64,000 nucleotides of DNA from an uncultured Acidimicrobiia bacterium (GCA_903921205.1 CAIXPF010000030.1:1-64000); one strand, 5' to 3'. Positions 9,253-18,933 are shown, numbered from the stretch's first letter. Notes: a model not told the origin generated them from the letters alone. Program-made: numbers and translations.

Positions 9253-10380
9253 TCAGGCGATGGCGTCGACCACGTGGTCGATGCAGGCGCACAGCGCCGC
9301 GACGTCCTCGGGGTCGATGGCGGGGAACAGCGCGATGCGCAGCTGGTTGCGTCCCAGCTTGCGGTAGCTCTCGGTGTCCACGACGCCGTTGGCCCGCAGC
9401 ACCTTCGACACCGTGGCGGCGTCGATCCGCTCGTCGAGGTCGATCGTGGCCACGACGTGGCTGCGCTGCGCCGGGTCGGCCACGTACGGGGTGGCGTAGC
9501 TCGAGGCCTCGGCCCAGCGGTAGATGGTGTCCGCGGAGCGGTCGCACCGGCTCGCCGCCCAGTCCAGGCCGCCGTTGGCGTTCATCCAGTCGAGCTGGTG
9601 CACGGCCAGGAACACCGTGGCGAGTGCCGGGGTGTTGTTGGTCTGGTCCAGCTTGGAGTTGTCCAAGGCGATCTTGAGGTCGATCGAGGCGGGGATCCAG
9701 CGGTCCGACGCCGCTATCCGCTCGATGCGTTCCACCGCAGCCGGCGAGCAGCAGGCGATGAACAGCCCGCCGTCGGAGGCCAGGCACTTCTGCGGGGCGA
9801 AGTAGTACACGTCCACCTCGGCGGGGGACCAGCGCAGCCCGCCCGCCGCCGACGTGGCGTCCACGGCCACCAGCTGACCGGAGGTCGCCCCGGCCGGGCG
9901 CTGCAGGGTCATCGCCACCCCGGTCGAGGTCTCGTTGTGGGTCAGGGCGTACAGGTCGACGGTGGGATCGGCCGTCACGGTGGGGTGGGTGCCGGTCGGG
10001 GCGCTGATGACCACCGGCTCGTCGAGGAACGGCGCGGCCGCTGAAGCCTGGGCGAACTTCGAGGAGAACTCGCCGAAGCTGAGGTGCAGGCTGCGGCGTT
10101 CGATCAGCCCGAAGGTGGCGGCATCCCAGAACACCGTCGAGCCGCCGTTGCCCAGGACGACCTCCCAGCCTTCGGGCAGCCCGAACAGGTCGCTGACCCC
10201 GCTGCGGAGGCGGCCGACGAGGTTGCGCACCGTCGGCTGGCGGTGCGACGTGCCGAGCAGGTCGGGCGCCGCTGCGGCAAGGGCGGTGACGGCCTCGGGC
10301 CGGACCTTGGAGGGCCCACAGCCGAAACGGCCGTCGGCGGGCAGCAGCGAGGAGGGGATGGTGACCGTGGGGGTGCTCAC
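9253..10380 (-). CDS. serC: Phosphoserine aminotransferase
   Basis: A 375-residue PLP aminotransferase of the actinobacterial SerC type, converting 3-phosphohydroxypyruvate and glutamate to phosphoserine. The N-terminus shows FGCGPSKVRPE and LGTSHRQPTVRNLVGRLRSG; the PLP lysine lies in VYYFAPQKCLASDGGLF; the C-terminus has YRKLGRNQLRIALFPAIDPE. It works with SerA (14424-15989), the preceding enzyme of serine synthesis. The GTG at 10380 (VSTPTVTIPS) follows CAGAAT by 8 nt; the open frame extends upstream to 10641 but without homology. Confidence 0.9.
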   Translation of the reverse strand: MSTPTVTIPSSLLPADGRFGCGPSKVRPEAVTALAAAAPDLLGTSHRQPTVRNLVGRLRSGVSDLFGLPEGWEVVLGNGGSTVFWDAATFGLIERRSLHLSFGEFSSKFAQASAAAPFLDEPVVISAPTGTHPTVTADPTVDLYALTHNETSTGVAMTLQRPAGATSGQLVAVDATSAAGGLRWSPAEVDVYYFAPQKCLASDGGLFIACCSPAAVERIERIAASDRWIPASIDLKIALDNSKLDQTNNTPALATVFLAVHQLDWMNANGGLDWAASRCDRSADTIYRWAEASSYATPYVADPAQRSHVVATIDLDERIDAATVSKVLRANGVVDTESYRKLGRNQLRIALFPAIDPEDVAALCACIDHVVDAIA

Positions 10381-10537
10381 GGCGGACCATTCTGCCGGGT
10401 CCGGCGGCGTCGCCGGTGTGACGATCGACCTGTCGACGCCCATGACACCCCACAGCGGGGGGTTTCGCCGCTGCCGGCGGGGTCCGTGACAGCGCCGAAA
10501 CCGCCGTTGCGTCCGGTGAAGGCGGTAGAAAGAGGAC

Positions 10538-11749
10538 GTGACCTCCCCCTCCTCACGTGTGTCGCGCCGTGTCGGCGCCATCGCCCCGTCCGCCACCCTC
10601 GCCGTCGACGCCAAGGCCAAGGCACTCAAGGCCGCGGGCAAGCCCGTGATCGGCTTCGGCGCCGGCGAGCCCGACTTCCCGACACCCGATCACATCGTGC
10701 AGGCCGCCATCGCCGCCTGTCTCGATCCGGTCAACCACCGCTACACCCCGGCCGGCGGCCTGCCCGAGCTGAAGGCCGCGGTGGCGGCCAAGACGCTGCG
10801 TGACACCGGCGTGAGCGTGGGTGCCAACCAGGTGCTCATCACCAACGGTGGCAAGCACGCCGTGGCCGCATCGTTCGAGACGCTGCTCGACCCGGGCGAC
10901 GAGGTGCTCGTCCCCGCCCCCTACTGGACCACCTATCCCGAGGCCATCACCCTCGCCGGCGGGGTGTCGGTGGAGATCCCCACCGATGTCGAGGCCGGGT
11001 TCCGGGTGTCCATCGAACAGCTCGAGGCGGCCTGCACGGCCCGCACCAAGGTGCTGCTGTTCGTGTCGCCGTCGAACCCGACCGGTGCGGTCTACCCCCG
11101 CGACGAGGTCGAGGCCATCGGCCGCTGGGCCCTCGACCGGGGCCTGTGGGTGATCACCGACGAGATCTACGAGCACCTGACCTATGGCACCCACGAGAAC
11201 CACTCCATCCAGAAGCTGGTGCCGGAGCTGGCCGACCAGACGGTGATCCTCAACGGGGTGGCCAAGACCTACGCCATGACCGGTTGGCGGGTGGGCTGGA
11301 TGATCGGCCCCGATGACGTGATCACCGGCGCCACCAACCTGCAGTCCCACACCACCTCGAACGTGTCGAACGTGGCGCAGCGGGCGGCGTTGGCTGCGGT
11401 TGCCGGTGACCTCGAGGCGGTGGCCATGATGCGCGAGGCGTTCGAGCGCCGGGGCCAGATCATGTACCGGATGCTCAACGAGATCGACGGCGTGACCGCC
11501 CTCGAGCCGCAGGGCGCGTTCTACTGCTTCCCGTCCTTCGAGGGTGTGCTCGGCCGGACGATCGGCGGGCGGCCGGCGAACTCCACCGTGGAGCTGGCCG
11601 AGATCATCCTCGAGCAGGCCGAGGTGGCCCTGGTGCCGGGTGAGGCCTTCGGCGCCCCGGGCTACATGCGCCTGTCCTTCGCCCTGTCCGACGCCGACCT
11701 GATCGAGGGGGTCGGACGGGTCGCCGACCTGCTCGGCCGCAAGGGCTGA
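10538..11749 (+). CDS. aspC: Aspartate aminotransferase, class I/II
   Basis: A 403-residue fold-type I PLP aminotransferase. It has [14 protein letters not shown] at the N-terminus, the [10 protein letters not shown] substrate/cofactor segment, [19 protein letters not shown], the PLP lysine in [17 protein letters not shown], and the C-terminal Arg in YMRLSFALS. The expected reaction is Asp + 2-oxoglutarate to oxaloacetate + Glu; related enzymes also accept prephenate or aromatic acids. The GTG at 10538 has AGAAAGAGG immediately upstream. It is divergent from serC and closely followed by the S9 peptidase gene. Confidence 0.88.
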   Translation: MTSPSSRVSRRVGAIAPSATLAVDAKAKALKAAGKPVIGFGAGEPDFPTPDHIVQAAIAACLDPVNHRYTPAGGLPELKAAVAAKTLRDTGVSVGANQVLITNGGKHAVAASFETLLDPGDEVLVPAPYWTTYPEAITLAGGVSVEIPTDVEAGFRVSIEQLEAACTARTKVLLFVSPSNPTGAVYPRDEVEAIGRWALDRGLWVITDEIYEHLTYGTHENHSIQKLVPELADQTVILNGVAKTYAMTGWRVGWMIGPDDVITGATNLQSHTTSNVSNVAQRAALAAVAGDLEAVAMMREAFERRGQIMYRMLNEIDGVTALEPQGAFYCFPSFEGVLGRTIGGRPANSTVELAEIILEQAEVALVPGEAFGAPGYMRLSFALSDADLIEGVGRVADLLGRKG

Positions 11750-11753
11750 GGCC

Positions 11754-13826
11754 GTGCACGACCCGGCCCCCTCGTCGCCGGCGGTGCAGGTCGCGCCGTA
11801 CGGCAGTTGGTCCTCACCGATCACCACGGCGCTGATCGTGTCGGCCGCGGTGGGGCTGGGCGAGGTCTGGGTCGACGGTCCGGACACCTGGTGGTCGGAG
11901 CTGCGGCCCACCGAGTCGGGCCGGGTCGAACTGGTACGGGACGGGGTCGATCTGCTCGGTGCGTCGTTCTCGGCCCGGACCCGGGTCCACGAGTACGGCG
12001 GCGGGGCGTGGTGGGTCCACGCCGATGTCGTGTTCTTCGCCAACTGGGCCGACCAGCGGCTCTACCGGCTCGATCCCGGGGCTGCGCAGCCGGTGCCGTT
12101 GACGGCGGCGCCCGAGGTTCCTGCCGGCCTGCGTTACGCCGACGGCAGGGTCAGCCCCGACGGTCGCTGGGTGGTGTGCGTGCGCGAGCAGCACCCGGTC
12201 AGCACGGCCGGGCACGAAGGTGGTCACGGAGACGGGCACGAAGGTGGTCACGGAGACGGGCACGGGGATGGGCACGCCGAGCCGTCCAATGCCGTGGTGG
12301 CCCTGCCCGCCGACGGTGACGGGCCGGTGTCGGTGTTGCACGACGGCCATGACTTCGTCGCCGCCCCCCGGCTCAGCGCCGACGGCCGGTGGCTGGCCTG
12401 GCTGGCGTGGAACCACCCGGACATGCCGTGGGACGCCACTGAGCTGTGGGTGGCCCGCTTCGCCGACGGCACGATCAGCGACGCCCGGTGCGTGCTCGGA
12501 GCTGACCGGGCCGAGGCCGTGGTGCAACCCGAATGGGGCCCTGACGGCAACCTGTATTTCTGCACCGACCGGTCGAACTGGTGGAACCTGTACCGCTTCG
12601 AGCACGACGCGCAGCACGGGCCGGTGGGTTTCCCGGTTCCTGTCACCGCGCTCGAGTCGGAGATCGCCCTGCCGGCCTGGGTGTTCGGCCGCAGCCGGTA
12701 CGCCTTCGGTCCCGATGGTGACGTAGTGGTGTTCGCGTTCGGTGGTGGCGACCACGTGCATCTCGGCGTGGCCGACCTGCACACCCACGACCTGCGGGTG
12801 GTGGAGACCGGCCTGGCCTCCTTCGAGGCGCTCCGGGTGCGTCGCCGGCCCGACGGCGCGGGCCTCGAGGTGGTCGGGGTCGGCGCCGGCTTCAGCACCG
12901 AGGCCGCGGTGCTGGCCATCGCCCTCGACGACGGCAGCCATCGTCTGCTGCGCTCGCCCCGCCAGCTCGGGTTGCCGTCGGGCATCGTGTCCACGCCCGA
13001 GCACGTCACCTTCCCCTCCGAGTCCGGCCGGGTGGCGCATGGCTGGTACTACCCGCCGTGCAACCCGGCCTACTGCGGCCCCGACGGCGAACGGCCCCCG
13101 CTGCTGGTTCTCTCCCACGGCGGACCCACCGCCTCGGCGAACCCGGCGATGAACGTGGCGGTGCAGTTCTGGACCTCGCGGGGCTTCGCGGTGATCGACG
13201 TCGACTACGGCGGCAGCACCGGGTACGGGCGCGCCTACCGCCGCCTGCTCGAGGGCGCCTGGGGGATCGTCGACGTCGAGGACTGCTGCGCCGCAGCGCA
13301 GTGGCTGGCCGCGGCCGGCCGTTGCGACGGCGAGCGCATGATGATCCGCGGTGGTTCGGCCGGTGGGTTCACCACGCTCGCCGCCCTGGCCTTCCGTTCG
13401 GTGTTCAAGGCCGGTGCGTCGCACTACGGCGTGGCCGACCTCGCGGCGCTCGCCGCCGACACCCACAAGTTCGAGGCTCGCTACCTCGACGGCCTGGTCG
13501 GACCGTACCCGGCCGCTGCGGCGCGCTACGAGGCCCGCTCGCCGATCCACCACACCGACGGCCTGGACTGTCCGCTCATCCTGTTGCAGGGCAGCGAGGA
13601 CGTCATCGTGCCGCCGTCGCAGAGCCGGGCCATGGCCGCCGCCCTCGCCGCCAAGGGCATCGCCCACGCCTACCTAGAGTTCCCCGGCGAGCAGCACGGC
13701 TTCCGGCAAGCGGCGAACATCGAGCGGGCGCTGCAGGCAGAGTTGTACTTCTACTCCCGGGTGTTCCACTTCCCGCTCGGCGACCCGATCGAGCCGGTCG
13801 ACATCGTCTTCGGCGAGCGTCTCTGA
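11754..13826 (+). CDS. S9-family serine peptidase (prolyl oligopeptidase / acylaminoacyl-peptidase type)
   Basis: A 690-residue protein with an N-terminal beta-propeller and a C-terminal alpha/beta-hydrolase domain. The catalytic Ser is in RGGSAGGFTTL (about residue 534), the Asp in LQGSEDVIVPP (about 615) and the His in FPGEQHGFRQ (about 647). GGPTASANPAM and DYGGSTGYGRAYRR are typical of dipeptidyl/acylaminoacyl peptidases. No signal peptide is seen, so it is cytosolic. An unusual His/Gly-rich loop around residues 153-174 (GHEGGHGDGHEGGHGDGHGD) comes from a 24-bp DNA repeat. The GTG at 11754 lies 5 nt after the aminotransferase stop, implying one transcript. Confidence 0.9.
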   Translation: MHDPAPSSPAVQVAPYGSWSSPITTALIVSAAVGLGEVWVDGPDTWWSELRPTESGRVELVRDGVDLLGASFSARTRVHEYGGGAWWVHADVVFFANWADQRLYRLDPGAAQPVPLTAAPEVPAGLRYADGRVSPDGRWVVCVREQHPVSTAGHEGGHGDGHEGGHGDGHGDGHAEPSNAVVALPADGDGPVSVLHDGHDFVAAPRLSADGRWLAWLAWNHPDMPWDATELWVARFADGTISDARCVLGADRAEAVVQPEWGPDGNLYFCTDRSNWWNLYRFEHDAQHGPVGFPVPVTALESEIALPAWVFGRSRYAFGPDGDVVVFAFGGGDHVHLGVADLHTHDLRVVETGLASFEALRVRRRPDGAGLEVVGVGAGFSTEAAVLAIALDDGSHRLLRSPRQLGLPSGIVSTPEHVTFPSESGRVAHGWYYPPCNPAYCGPDGERPPLLVLSHGGPTASANPAMNVAVQFWTSRGFAVIDVDYGGSTGYGRAYRRLLEGAWGIVDVEDCCAAAQWLAAAGRCDGERMMIRGGSAGGFTTLAALAFRSVFKAGASHYGVADLAALAADTHKFEARYLDGLVGPYPAAAARYEARSPIHHTDGLDCPLILLQGSEDVIVPPSQSRAMAAALAAKGIAHAYLEFPGEQHGFRQAANIERALQAELYFYSRVFHFPLGDPIEPVDIVFGERL
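12210..12257 (+). repeat. 24-bp perfect tandem repeat inside the S9 peptidase gene
   Basis: Two perfect copies of a 24-bp unit (12210-12233 and 12234-12257; unit begins GGGCACGAAGGTGGTCACGG) are followed by degenerate GGGCACGGGGATGGGCAC. In frame they encode GHEGGHGD twice, creating a His-rich surface loop within the propeller domain. Confidence 0.9.
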
Positions 13827-13841
13827 GATGGGCACCCGTCG

Positions 13842-14219
13842 GTGAGCCGGACCTCGACCCGTAGCCGCCGCCGTGCGGTGGCGCTGGCCGACTTCGCCCG
13901 CCAGGCCGAGGCCGAACGGCTGGCGGCGCGCCTCGTGATCGAGGGCATCGGCGCGGAGGTGTGGACGGCGCAGCAGGCGGCAACGTTGCTGCCGGCCTCC
14001 GAGCCGCCCGTCGGACCCACGGTCGTGGTGGCCCGCGGCGATCACGAGCATGCGCTGACCCTCGCCCATCTCTTCGCCGAGGTCGATGCCGGGGTGAGCG
14101 AGGTGGCGCCGCCCCCGCAGGACCTGTGGCACGGATCCTTCCTGCGGCTGCTGGTCGGGGTGTTCGCCGTCTCGGTGCTGGTCTCGACCGTGGTGGTGCT
14201 GCTGTTCGCGGCGGTCTGA
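13842..14219 (+). CDS. Small membrane protein with DUF2007-like domain
   Basis: A 125-residue protein: basic start, a soluble alpha/beta region (ARQAEAERLAARLVIEGIGA, then VVVARGDHEHALTLAHLF) resembling DUF2007 putative signal-transducing domains, and a single C-terminal membrane helix (RLLVGVFAVSVLVSTVVVLL). The soluble part is predicted to face the cytosol. It starts with GTG 16 nt after the peptidase stop. The DUF2007 assignment rests on pattern only and the function is unknown. Confidence 0.65.
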   Translation: MSRTSTRSRRRAVALADFARQAEAERLAARLVIEGIGAEVWTAQQAATLLPASEPPVGPTVVVARGDHEHALTLAHLFAEVDAGVSEVAPPPQDLWHGSFLRLLVGVFAVSVLVSTVVVLLFAAV

Positions 14220-14262
14220 GTCCGAACCGACCGGCCGGGGACCTGCCAATGGTCACACGTGG

Positions 14263-14292
14263 TTGGGATCCTGGCGGAGTCGAACCTACGCT
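14263..14292 (+). promoter_or_regulatory. Candidate promoter of serA
   Basis: TTGGGA (14263-14268) and TACGCT (14287-14292) are separated by 18 nt in the 204-nt gap before serA, giving a 5' leader of about 125 nt. A purine-rich AAAGGA (14409-14414) supplies the ribosome binding site about 10 nt before the ATG. No leader peptide is recognised between them. Confidence 0.45.
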
Positions 14293-14423
14293 GCTGCAAC
14301 GTTGCTGCTGAACCGGGGCTGACCGCCCCGCGAGGCCGGCTCGCCAGCCCTGCGGTCACCCGCCGAACCCCTGTCGCCACCGTTCACCCGTTACTGCCGC
14401 CCACCTGCAAAGGACATCGTCGC

Positions 14424-15989
14424 ATGGCCCGGATCCTGGTCACCGAGGAGATCGCCGACAGCGGGCTGGACCGCCTGCGAGCCGCCGGCCACGAGGTCGA
14501 CGTGCAGCTCGGCACCACACCGCAGCAACTGGTGGAGGCCATCCGCACCGCCAACGCCCTCATCATCCGTTCGGCCACCGACGTCACCGCGGCGTTGCTG
14601 GCCGAGGCTCCTGAGCTGGTGGTGGTCGGCCGGGCCGGTATCGGCCTGGACAACGTCGACGTCGAGGCGGCCACCCAGCGCGGCGTGATGGTGGTCAACG
14701 CTCCGGAGTCGAACATCCTGTCTGCCGCCGAGCACACCGTCGCGCTGCTGCTCGCCCAGGCCCGCAACATCCCCCAGGCCCATGCGGCGCTGGTCGCCGG
14801 CCGCTGGGAGCGCTCCAAGTGGGAGGGTGTGGAGCTCGCCGACAAGACGCTGGGCGTCATCGGCCTCGGGCGCATCGGGCGGCTGGTGGCTCAGCGGGCA
14901 GCGGCGTTCGGCATGCGGATCATCGCCCACGACCCCTACGTGTCACCCGAGCGGGCCCGCCAGATGTCCATCGAGGTCGTCGAGCTCGACGAGCTGCTGG
15001 CCGAGTCGGATTTCATCACCCTGCACGTGGCCAAGACCCCCGAGACCATGGGTCTGCTCAACGCCGATCGGCTGGCGCGGACCAAGCCGGGGGTGCGGAT
15101 CGTCAACGTGGCCCGTGGCGGGCTGATCGACGAGCAGGCACTGGCCGACGCGGTGCGTTCCGGCCAGGTGGCCGGTGCAGCGATCGACGTGTTCGCCATC
15201 GAGCCGACGACGTCCTCGCCGCTGTTCGACCTGCCCCAGGTGGTGGTCACCCCGCACCTCGGCGCCTCCACCCGTGAGGCCCAGGACAAGGCCGGCGACA
15301 CCATCGCCGAGATGGTCGGCCTGGCGCTCGACAACGAGTTCGTGCCCTTTGCGGTGAACGTCTCCGCCGGTGAGGTGTCCGAGACCACCAAGCCGTTCCT
15401 GGCGCTCGCCGAGCGGCTCGGGGCGTTGTTCGTGGCCCTCGCCGAAGGGGTGCCCGACGTGCTCGAGGTCGGCTTCCACGGCCATATCGCCGCCGGCGAC
15501 ACCCGCATCCTCACCGTTGCGGTGCTCAAGGGCCTGTTCTCCCGGGGCAGCGAGGTGCCGGTCTCCTACGTCAACGCGCCCCTGATGGCAGCCGACCGCG
15601 GCATCGACGTGCGGGAGAGCCGCAGCACCACGGCCGTGGATTACGTGAACCTGCTGACCATCCGCGGTGGCCACCATTCGTTGGCCGGGACCGTGGCCGG
15701 TCTCAACGGCGAGCAGCGGCTGGTGCGCATCGACGACAACATCGTGGATCTGCCCCCGGCGCTCAACATGCTCTACGTCCGCAACGAGGACCGTCCGGGC
15801 ATGATCGGCAAGGTCGGCACCATCCTCGGCGAGAGCTCCGTGAACATCGACGACATGGATGTCGGGCGCGACCCCAACGGCGAGGCCTCGACGATGATGG
15901 TCGCCACCGACCGGCCGGTCCCGGCGGAGGTCGTGCAGCGGCTGCGGGCCACCCCCGGCATCGTCAGCGTGCACGTGATCCACACCTGA
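14424..15989 (+). CDS. serA: D-3-phosphoglycerate dehydrogenase, long type with ASB and ACT domains
   Basis: A 521-residue enzyme for the first step of serine synthesis. It has a substrate-binding region with IRSATDVTAALLAEAPELVV and GRAGIGLDNVDVEAATQRGV, then the NAD domain LGVIGLGRIGRLVAQRAAAFG and the catalytic region TPHLGASTREAQDKAG. An allosteric substrate-binding insert follows (about 315-450), and a C-terminal ACT domain (NMLYVRNEDRPGMIGKVGTI), as in the mycobacterial serine-inhibited enzyme. Supplies the substrate for SerC. Confidence 0.95.
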   Translation: MARILVTEEIADSGLDRLRAAGHEVDVQLGTTPQQLVEAIRTANALIIRSATDVTAALLAEAPELVVVGRAGIGLDNVDVEAATQRGVMVVNAPESNILSAAEHTVALLLAQARNIPQAHAALVAGRWERSKWEGVELADKTLGVIGLGRIGRLVAQRAAAFGMRIIAHDPYVSPERARQMSIEVVELDELLAESDFITLHVAKTPETMGLLNADRLARTKPGVRIVNVARGGLIDEQALADAVRSGQVAGAAIDVFAIEPTTSSPLFDLPQVVVTPHLGASTREAQDKAGDTIAEMVGLALDNEFVPFAVNVSAGEVSETTKPFLALAERLGALFVALAEGVPDVLEVGFHGHIAAGDTRILTVAVLKGLFSRGSEVPVSYVNAPLMAADRGIDVRESRSTTAVDYVNLLTIRGGHHSLAGTVAGLNGEQRLVRIDDNIVDLPPALNMLYVRNEDRPGMIGKVGTILGESSVNIDDMDVGRDPNGEASTMMVATDRPVPAEVVQRLRATPGIVSVHVIHT

Positions 15990-15994
15990 GCCGA

Positions 15995-16036
15995 CCGTAC
16001 CAACTGGTCAACTGACCAACTGGTCAACTGGTACGG
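15995..16036. terminator. Repeat-built hairpin between serA and the beta-propeller gene
   Basis: An 8-bp outer stem CCGTACCA (15995-16002) / TGGTACGG (16029-16036) encloses two perfect 16-bp tandem copies of ACCAACTGGTCAACTG (15999-16014, 16015-16030). The copies can form an inner TGGTC-AACT-GACCA hairpin. It fills the 51-nt gap between convergent stops and probably acts as a bidirectional terminator, although no T-run follows. Confidence 0.5.
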
Positions 16037-16040
16037 CCGC

Positions 16041-18218
16041 TCAGCGCAGCTCGACCCGGCCCCGGTCCGCCAGCGTCTCGAGGGCATTGGCCTGCACCGC
16101 GGTGTCGCTGATGGAGAACACGGTGTCGCCCACGATGACCGTGCGGGTGATGGGCGGTACGTAGCCCCCGCACACCGGCGGCAGCGCATCGCCGGCCGCC
16201 CGAGTTGTGGCCACCGGCGCGACCGAGGCCGTGGCGGTCGCCGTTCCGGTTGTCGGCGCGACCGCCGTTCCGGCGGCTCCGGTCGGCCCGGGGGTCCCGG
16301 GGGTCCCGGGGGTCCCGGAAAGGTTCGCGCAGGTCACCTCGGGACCGGAGGGCAGGATGCGGCCCCGTTCGGTGATCGTGGTCTTGCCGATGTCGAGACC
16401 GAGTACCCCACCGATTGCGGTCGAACCGTCGGTGGAGCCGAACGTGGCGGTCATCAGTGCCAGCTGTTCGGGTTCCCACCACAGGAACGACTGGTGGTCC
16501 CACTCCGTGTTCAGCCAGGCGGTGGGCAGCGTCCAGGTGGCGGTGCGGGTCGGCCGGGTCGGGTCGGACACGTCGAAGGTGGCGACGAGGGCCCCGGTGG
16601 TGCGACCGGTGTCGTCGGCATCGCGGCCGACCCCGAGCAGGCGGTCCTCGCCGATGGGGTGCAGGTAGCCCGAGTACCCGTTCATCTTCAGTGACCCCGT
16701 GACCGACGGTGCCTTGGGGTCGCGCAGGTCGACCACGTACAGCGGGTCGGTCTGGCGGAAGGTCACCACGTAGGCGTTGGTGCCCACGAACCGTACGCCG
16801 TAGATGCGTTCGCCGCGACCGAGGTCGCCGACCTTGCCCACCTCGACCAGTTCGTTGCCCGAGGCCGCAAGGGTGGTCACCGAGCTCGAGGACTCGTCGC
16901 TCCAGCCCCACGGAGCACCGGTGGTGGTGGCGACCCGCAGGACGGCGTCGCGTTCGGACATCGAGAAGTCGTTCATCAGGCTGCCCTCCACGCTGCCGGT
17001 GGCGGTGTAGGCGGCCCGGTCGCCGTCGAAGGTGAAGCGGTGGATGCTGGTGGTGACCTCAGCCGGGCTGCGCTCGGGTGCGCTCGGCGCGCCGGTCTCC
17101 TCGCCGGTGGCGCCGCTGTCCAGCCAGGCGCCGATGGCCACGTACAGGTTGGTGGGCGAGGCGTACACCTGCTGGCTGTCGGCGAGGACCGTGACCCCGT
17201 TCGCGGCACCGAGCAGCTTGGCCACGTTCACGTTCAACAGGGTGGTCGAGGTGAAGCCGTGGAAGGCCGGTGGAACCGACACCGAGCGGCAGTCGGCCAG
17301 TGGACCGTCGTCGACCGTGGAACCGTTGGCGTCGAGCAGCTCGAAACGTCCGAGCCAGTCCTCGAGGGACGACTCGGCGATGACCTCCTTGTTGGTGCGC
17401 AACGCCCGGGCCTCCGAGCCGGGCCCGGTGGGGGCCACGAAGTCCAGCCCCGGCGGGGTGGTCCGCACCACCACCCGGGCGACGTCGCCGGTCATGCGGA
17501 TGCTCAGCACCGAACCGTCCACGACCAGCTGACGTTGCAGGATCGGCGACTCCGGATCGGCGACGTCGACCTGCCACAGGACGCTGCGGTTGTCGAACCA
17601 CGGCATGACCGCCGGTTGGTCGCCGACGGTGGGGCCCCCGTCGGTGGTCGTGACCTGCGGCTGACCGGTGACGAGCAGGGTGGTGCCCACCCGGACCAGC
17701 TGGGTGGCGGTGCCCGGCAGGTCGAGGCTGCCCACCACCTTCGGGGTCGGGCCGGCCGTCACGATGTGCAGGCGACCCCCGGCCAGCACGAACAGGTGGG
17801 CGCCGTCGGTCTTGACCAGGTCACCCTCGTCGATGCCGGCCTCTACCGCGTTCGTCGTGGAATAGGCCGTGCCCGATCCGCTGGAGCCGGACGGCGGGAC
17901 CGAGCCGGTGTCCGTTCCGGAGCTCCCGGAGCTGTCGGCGGCACGGGACACCTCGGCCATCATCGGCTGCGGGTAGGTGCCGAGCCCCTCGAGCCCGTAG
18001 GGGGTGACCCGTTCCCCGCCGACCTTCTTGAGGTGGGCGAGCAGGTCGTCACAGGCATCGAACCCCCGCAGCGATGCCGCAAGGGCGAAGCGGGCCGTGC
18101 CTGCGGCCGGGTCGCCGCCCGAGCCGATGTCGTCGCCGGCGTTGCTACAGGCGGCGCCGAGCAGGCTCAGGCAGCCGAGCGCGACCAGGATTCGGGCGGG
18201 ACGACGGAACGGTCGCAT
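16041..18218 (-). CDS. Secreted beta-propeller lipoprotein
   Basis: A 725-residue protein with a lipoprotein signal: basic MRPFRRPARI, hydrophobic stretch, lipobox LLGAAC (Cys about residue 25). After a Ser/Gly-rich linker it matches the actinobacterial secreted beta-propeller family: NAVEAGIDEGDLVKTDGAHL, LHIVTAGPTPKVVGSLDLPG, RIYGVRFVGTNAYVVTFRQT and PLYVVDLRDPKAPSVTGSLK. A collagen-like GTPGTPGTPG stretch (DNA repeat near 16290-16320) lies near the C-terminus. Presumably anchored on the outer face of the membrane; function unknown. ATG 18218 has GGAGGAA upstream, which rejects the longer frame. Confidence 0.85.
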   Translation of the reverse strand: MRPFRRPARILVALGCLSLLGAACSNAGDDIGSGGDPAAGTARFALAASLRGFDACDDLLAHLKKVGGERVTPYGLEGLGTYPQPMMAEVSRAADSSGSSGTDTGSVPPSGSSGSGTAYSTTNAVEAGIDEGDLVKTDGAHLFVLAGGRLHIVTAGPTPKVVGSLDLPGTATQLVRVGTTLLVTGQPQVTTTDGGPTVGDQPAVMPWFDNRSVLWQVDVADPESPILQRQLVVDGSVLSIRMTGDVARVVVRTTPPGLDFVAPTGPGSEARALRTNKEVIAESSLEDWLGRFELLDANGSTVDDGPLADCRSVSVPPAFHGFTSTTLLNVNVAKLLGAANGVTVLADSQQVYASPTNLYVAIGAWLDSGATGEETGAPSAPERSPAEVTTSIHRFTFDGDRAAYTATGSVEGSLMNDFSMSERDAVLRVATTTGAPWGWSDESSSSVTTLAASGNELVEVGKVGDLGRGERIYGVRFVGTNAYVVTFRQTDPLYVVDLRDPKAPSVTGSLKMNGYSGYLHPIGEDRLLGVGRDADDTGRTTGALVATFDVSDPTRPTRTATWTLPTAWLNTEWDHQSFLWWEPEQLALMTATFGSTDGSTAIGGVLGLDIGKTTITERGRILPSGPEVTCANLSGTPGTPGTPGPTGAAGTAVAPTTGTATATASVAPVATTRAAGDALPPVCGGYVPPITRTVIVGDTVFSISDTAVQANALETLADRGRVELR

Positions 18219-18339
18219 GGGCTTCCTCCGGGCAGGATCGGACGGGTGGCGCCGGCCGTCACCGAGGACGACCGCAACGTTCCCGTCCGATCCAGTGTGC
18301 CCGTCTGCGGACCGTTCGTCAGGGCAGGGTGGTCCCTTT

Positions 18340-18933
18340 TCAGGCGACCTTCGGCTTGAATCCGGCCCGGCCACCCTCGTAGGTGGCGATGTCGTCGGCC
18401 ATGCGCAGGGTGAGGCCGATCTCGTCGAGGCCCTCCAGGAAGCGCTCCTGGGTGGCCGGATCGAGGGCGAAGGACGCCTCGATCCCGATGGAGGGCACGG
18501 CGACCACCAGGCGCTCCACGTCCACGGTGATCTCGGTGGTGGGGTCGGCCTCGACCGCAGCCATGATCCGGGTGACCACCTCGGCGTCGAGCTGTGCGGT
18601 GACCAGCCCGTTCTTGCCCGAGTTGTTCTTGAAGATGTCGCCGAAGCGGGGCGAGATCACGGCCTTGAAGCCGTAGTCCATGATCGCCCACACGGCGTGT
18701 TCCCGGGAGGAACCGGTACCGAAGTTCGGACCGGCAACCAAGACGGTGGCCCCGGCGTAGCGCTCGTTGTTGAGCACGAAGTTCCGATCGTCCCGCCAGG
18801 CCGAGAACAGCCCGACGCCGAAGCCGGTGCGCTCGACGCGCTTGAGCCACGAGGCGGGGATGATCTGGTCGGTGTCGACATCGGAGCGGTTCAGGGGGAC
18901 GGCGGTGCCGGTGACGATGCGTACTGCTTCCAT
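18340..18933 (-). CDS. leuD: 3-isopropylmalate dehydratase, small subunit
   Basis: A 197-residue swivelling domain of isopropylmalate isomerase. It shows LNRSDVDTDQIIPASWLKRV, GPNFGTGSSREHAVWAIMDY and VISPRFGDIFKNNSGKNGLV, the standard LeuD landmarks. The complex isomerises 2- to 3-isopropylmalate, and citramalate to beta-methylmalate when paired with CimA. GAAGGAG precedes the ATG at 18933. It lies 11 nt downstream of leuC, in one operon. Confidence 0.95.
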   Translation of the reverse strand: MEAVRIVTGTAVPLNRSDVDTDQIIPASWLKRVERTGFGVGLFSAWRDDRNFVLNNERYAGATVLVAGPNFGTGSSREHAVWAIMDYGFKAVISPRFGDIFKNNSGKNGLVTAQLDAEVVTRIMAAVEADPTTEITVDVERLVVAVPSIGIEASFALDPATQERFLEGLDEIGLTLRMADDIATYEGGRAGFKPKVA

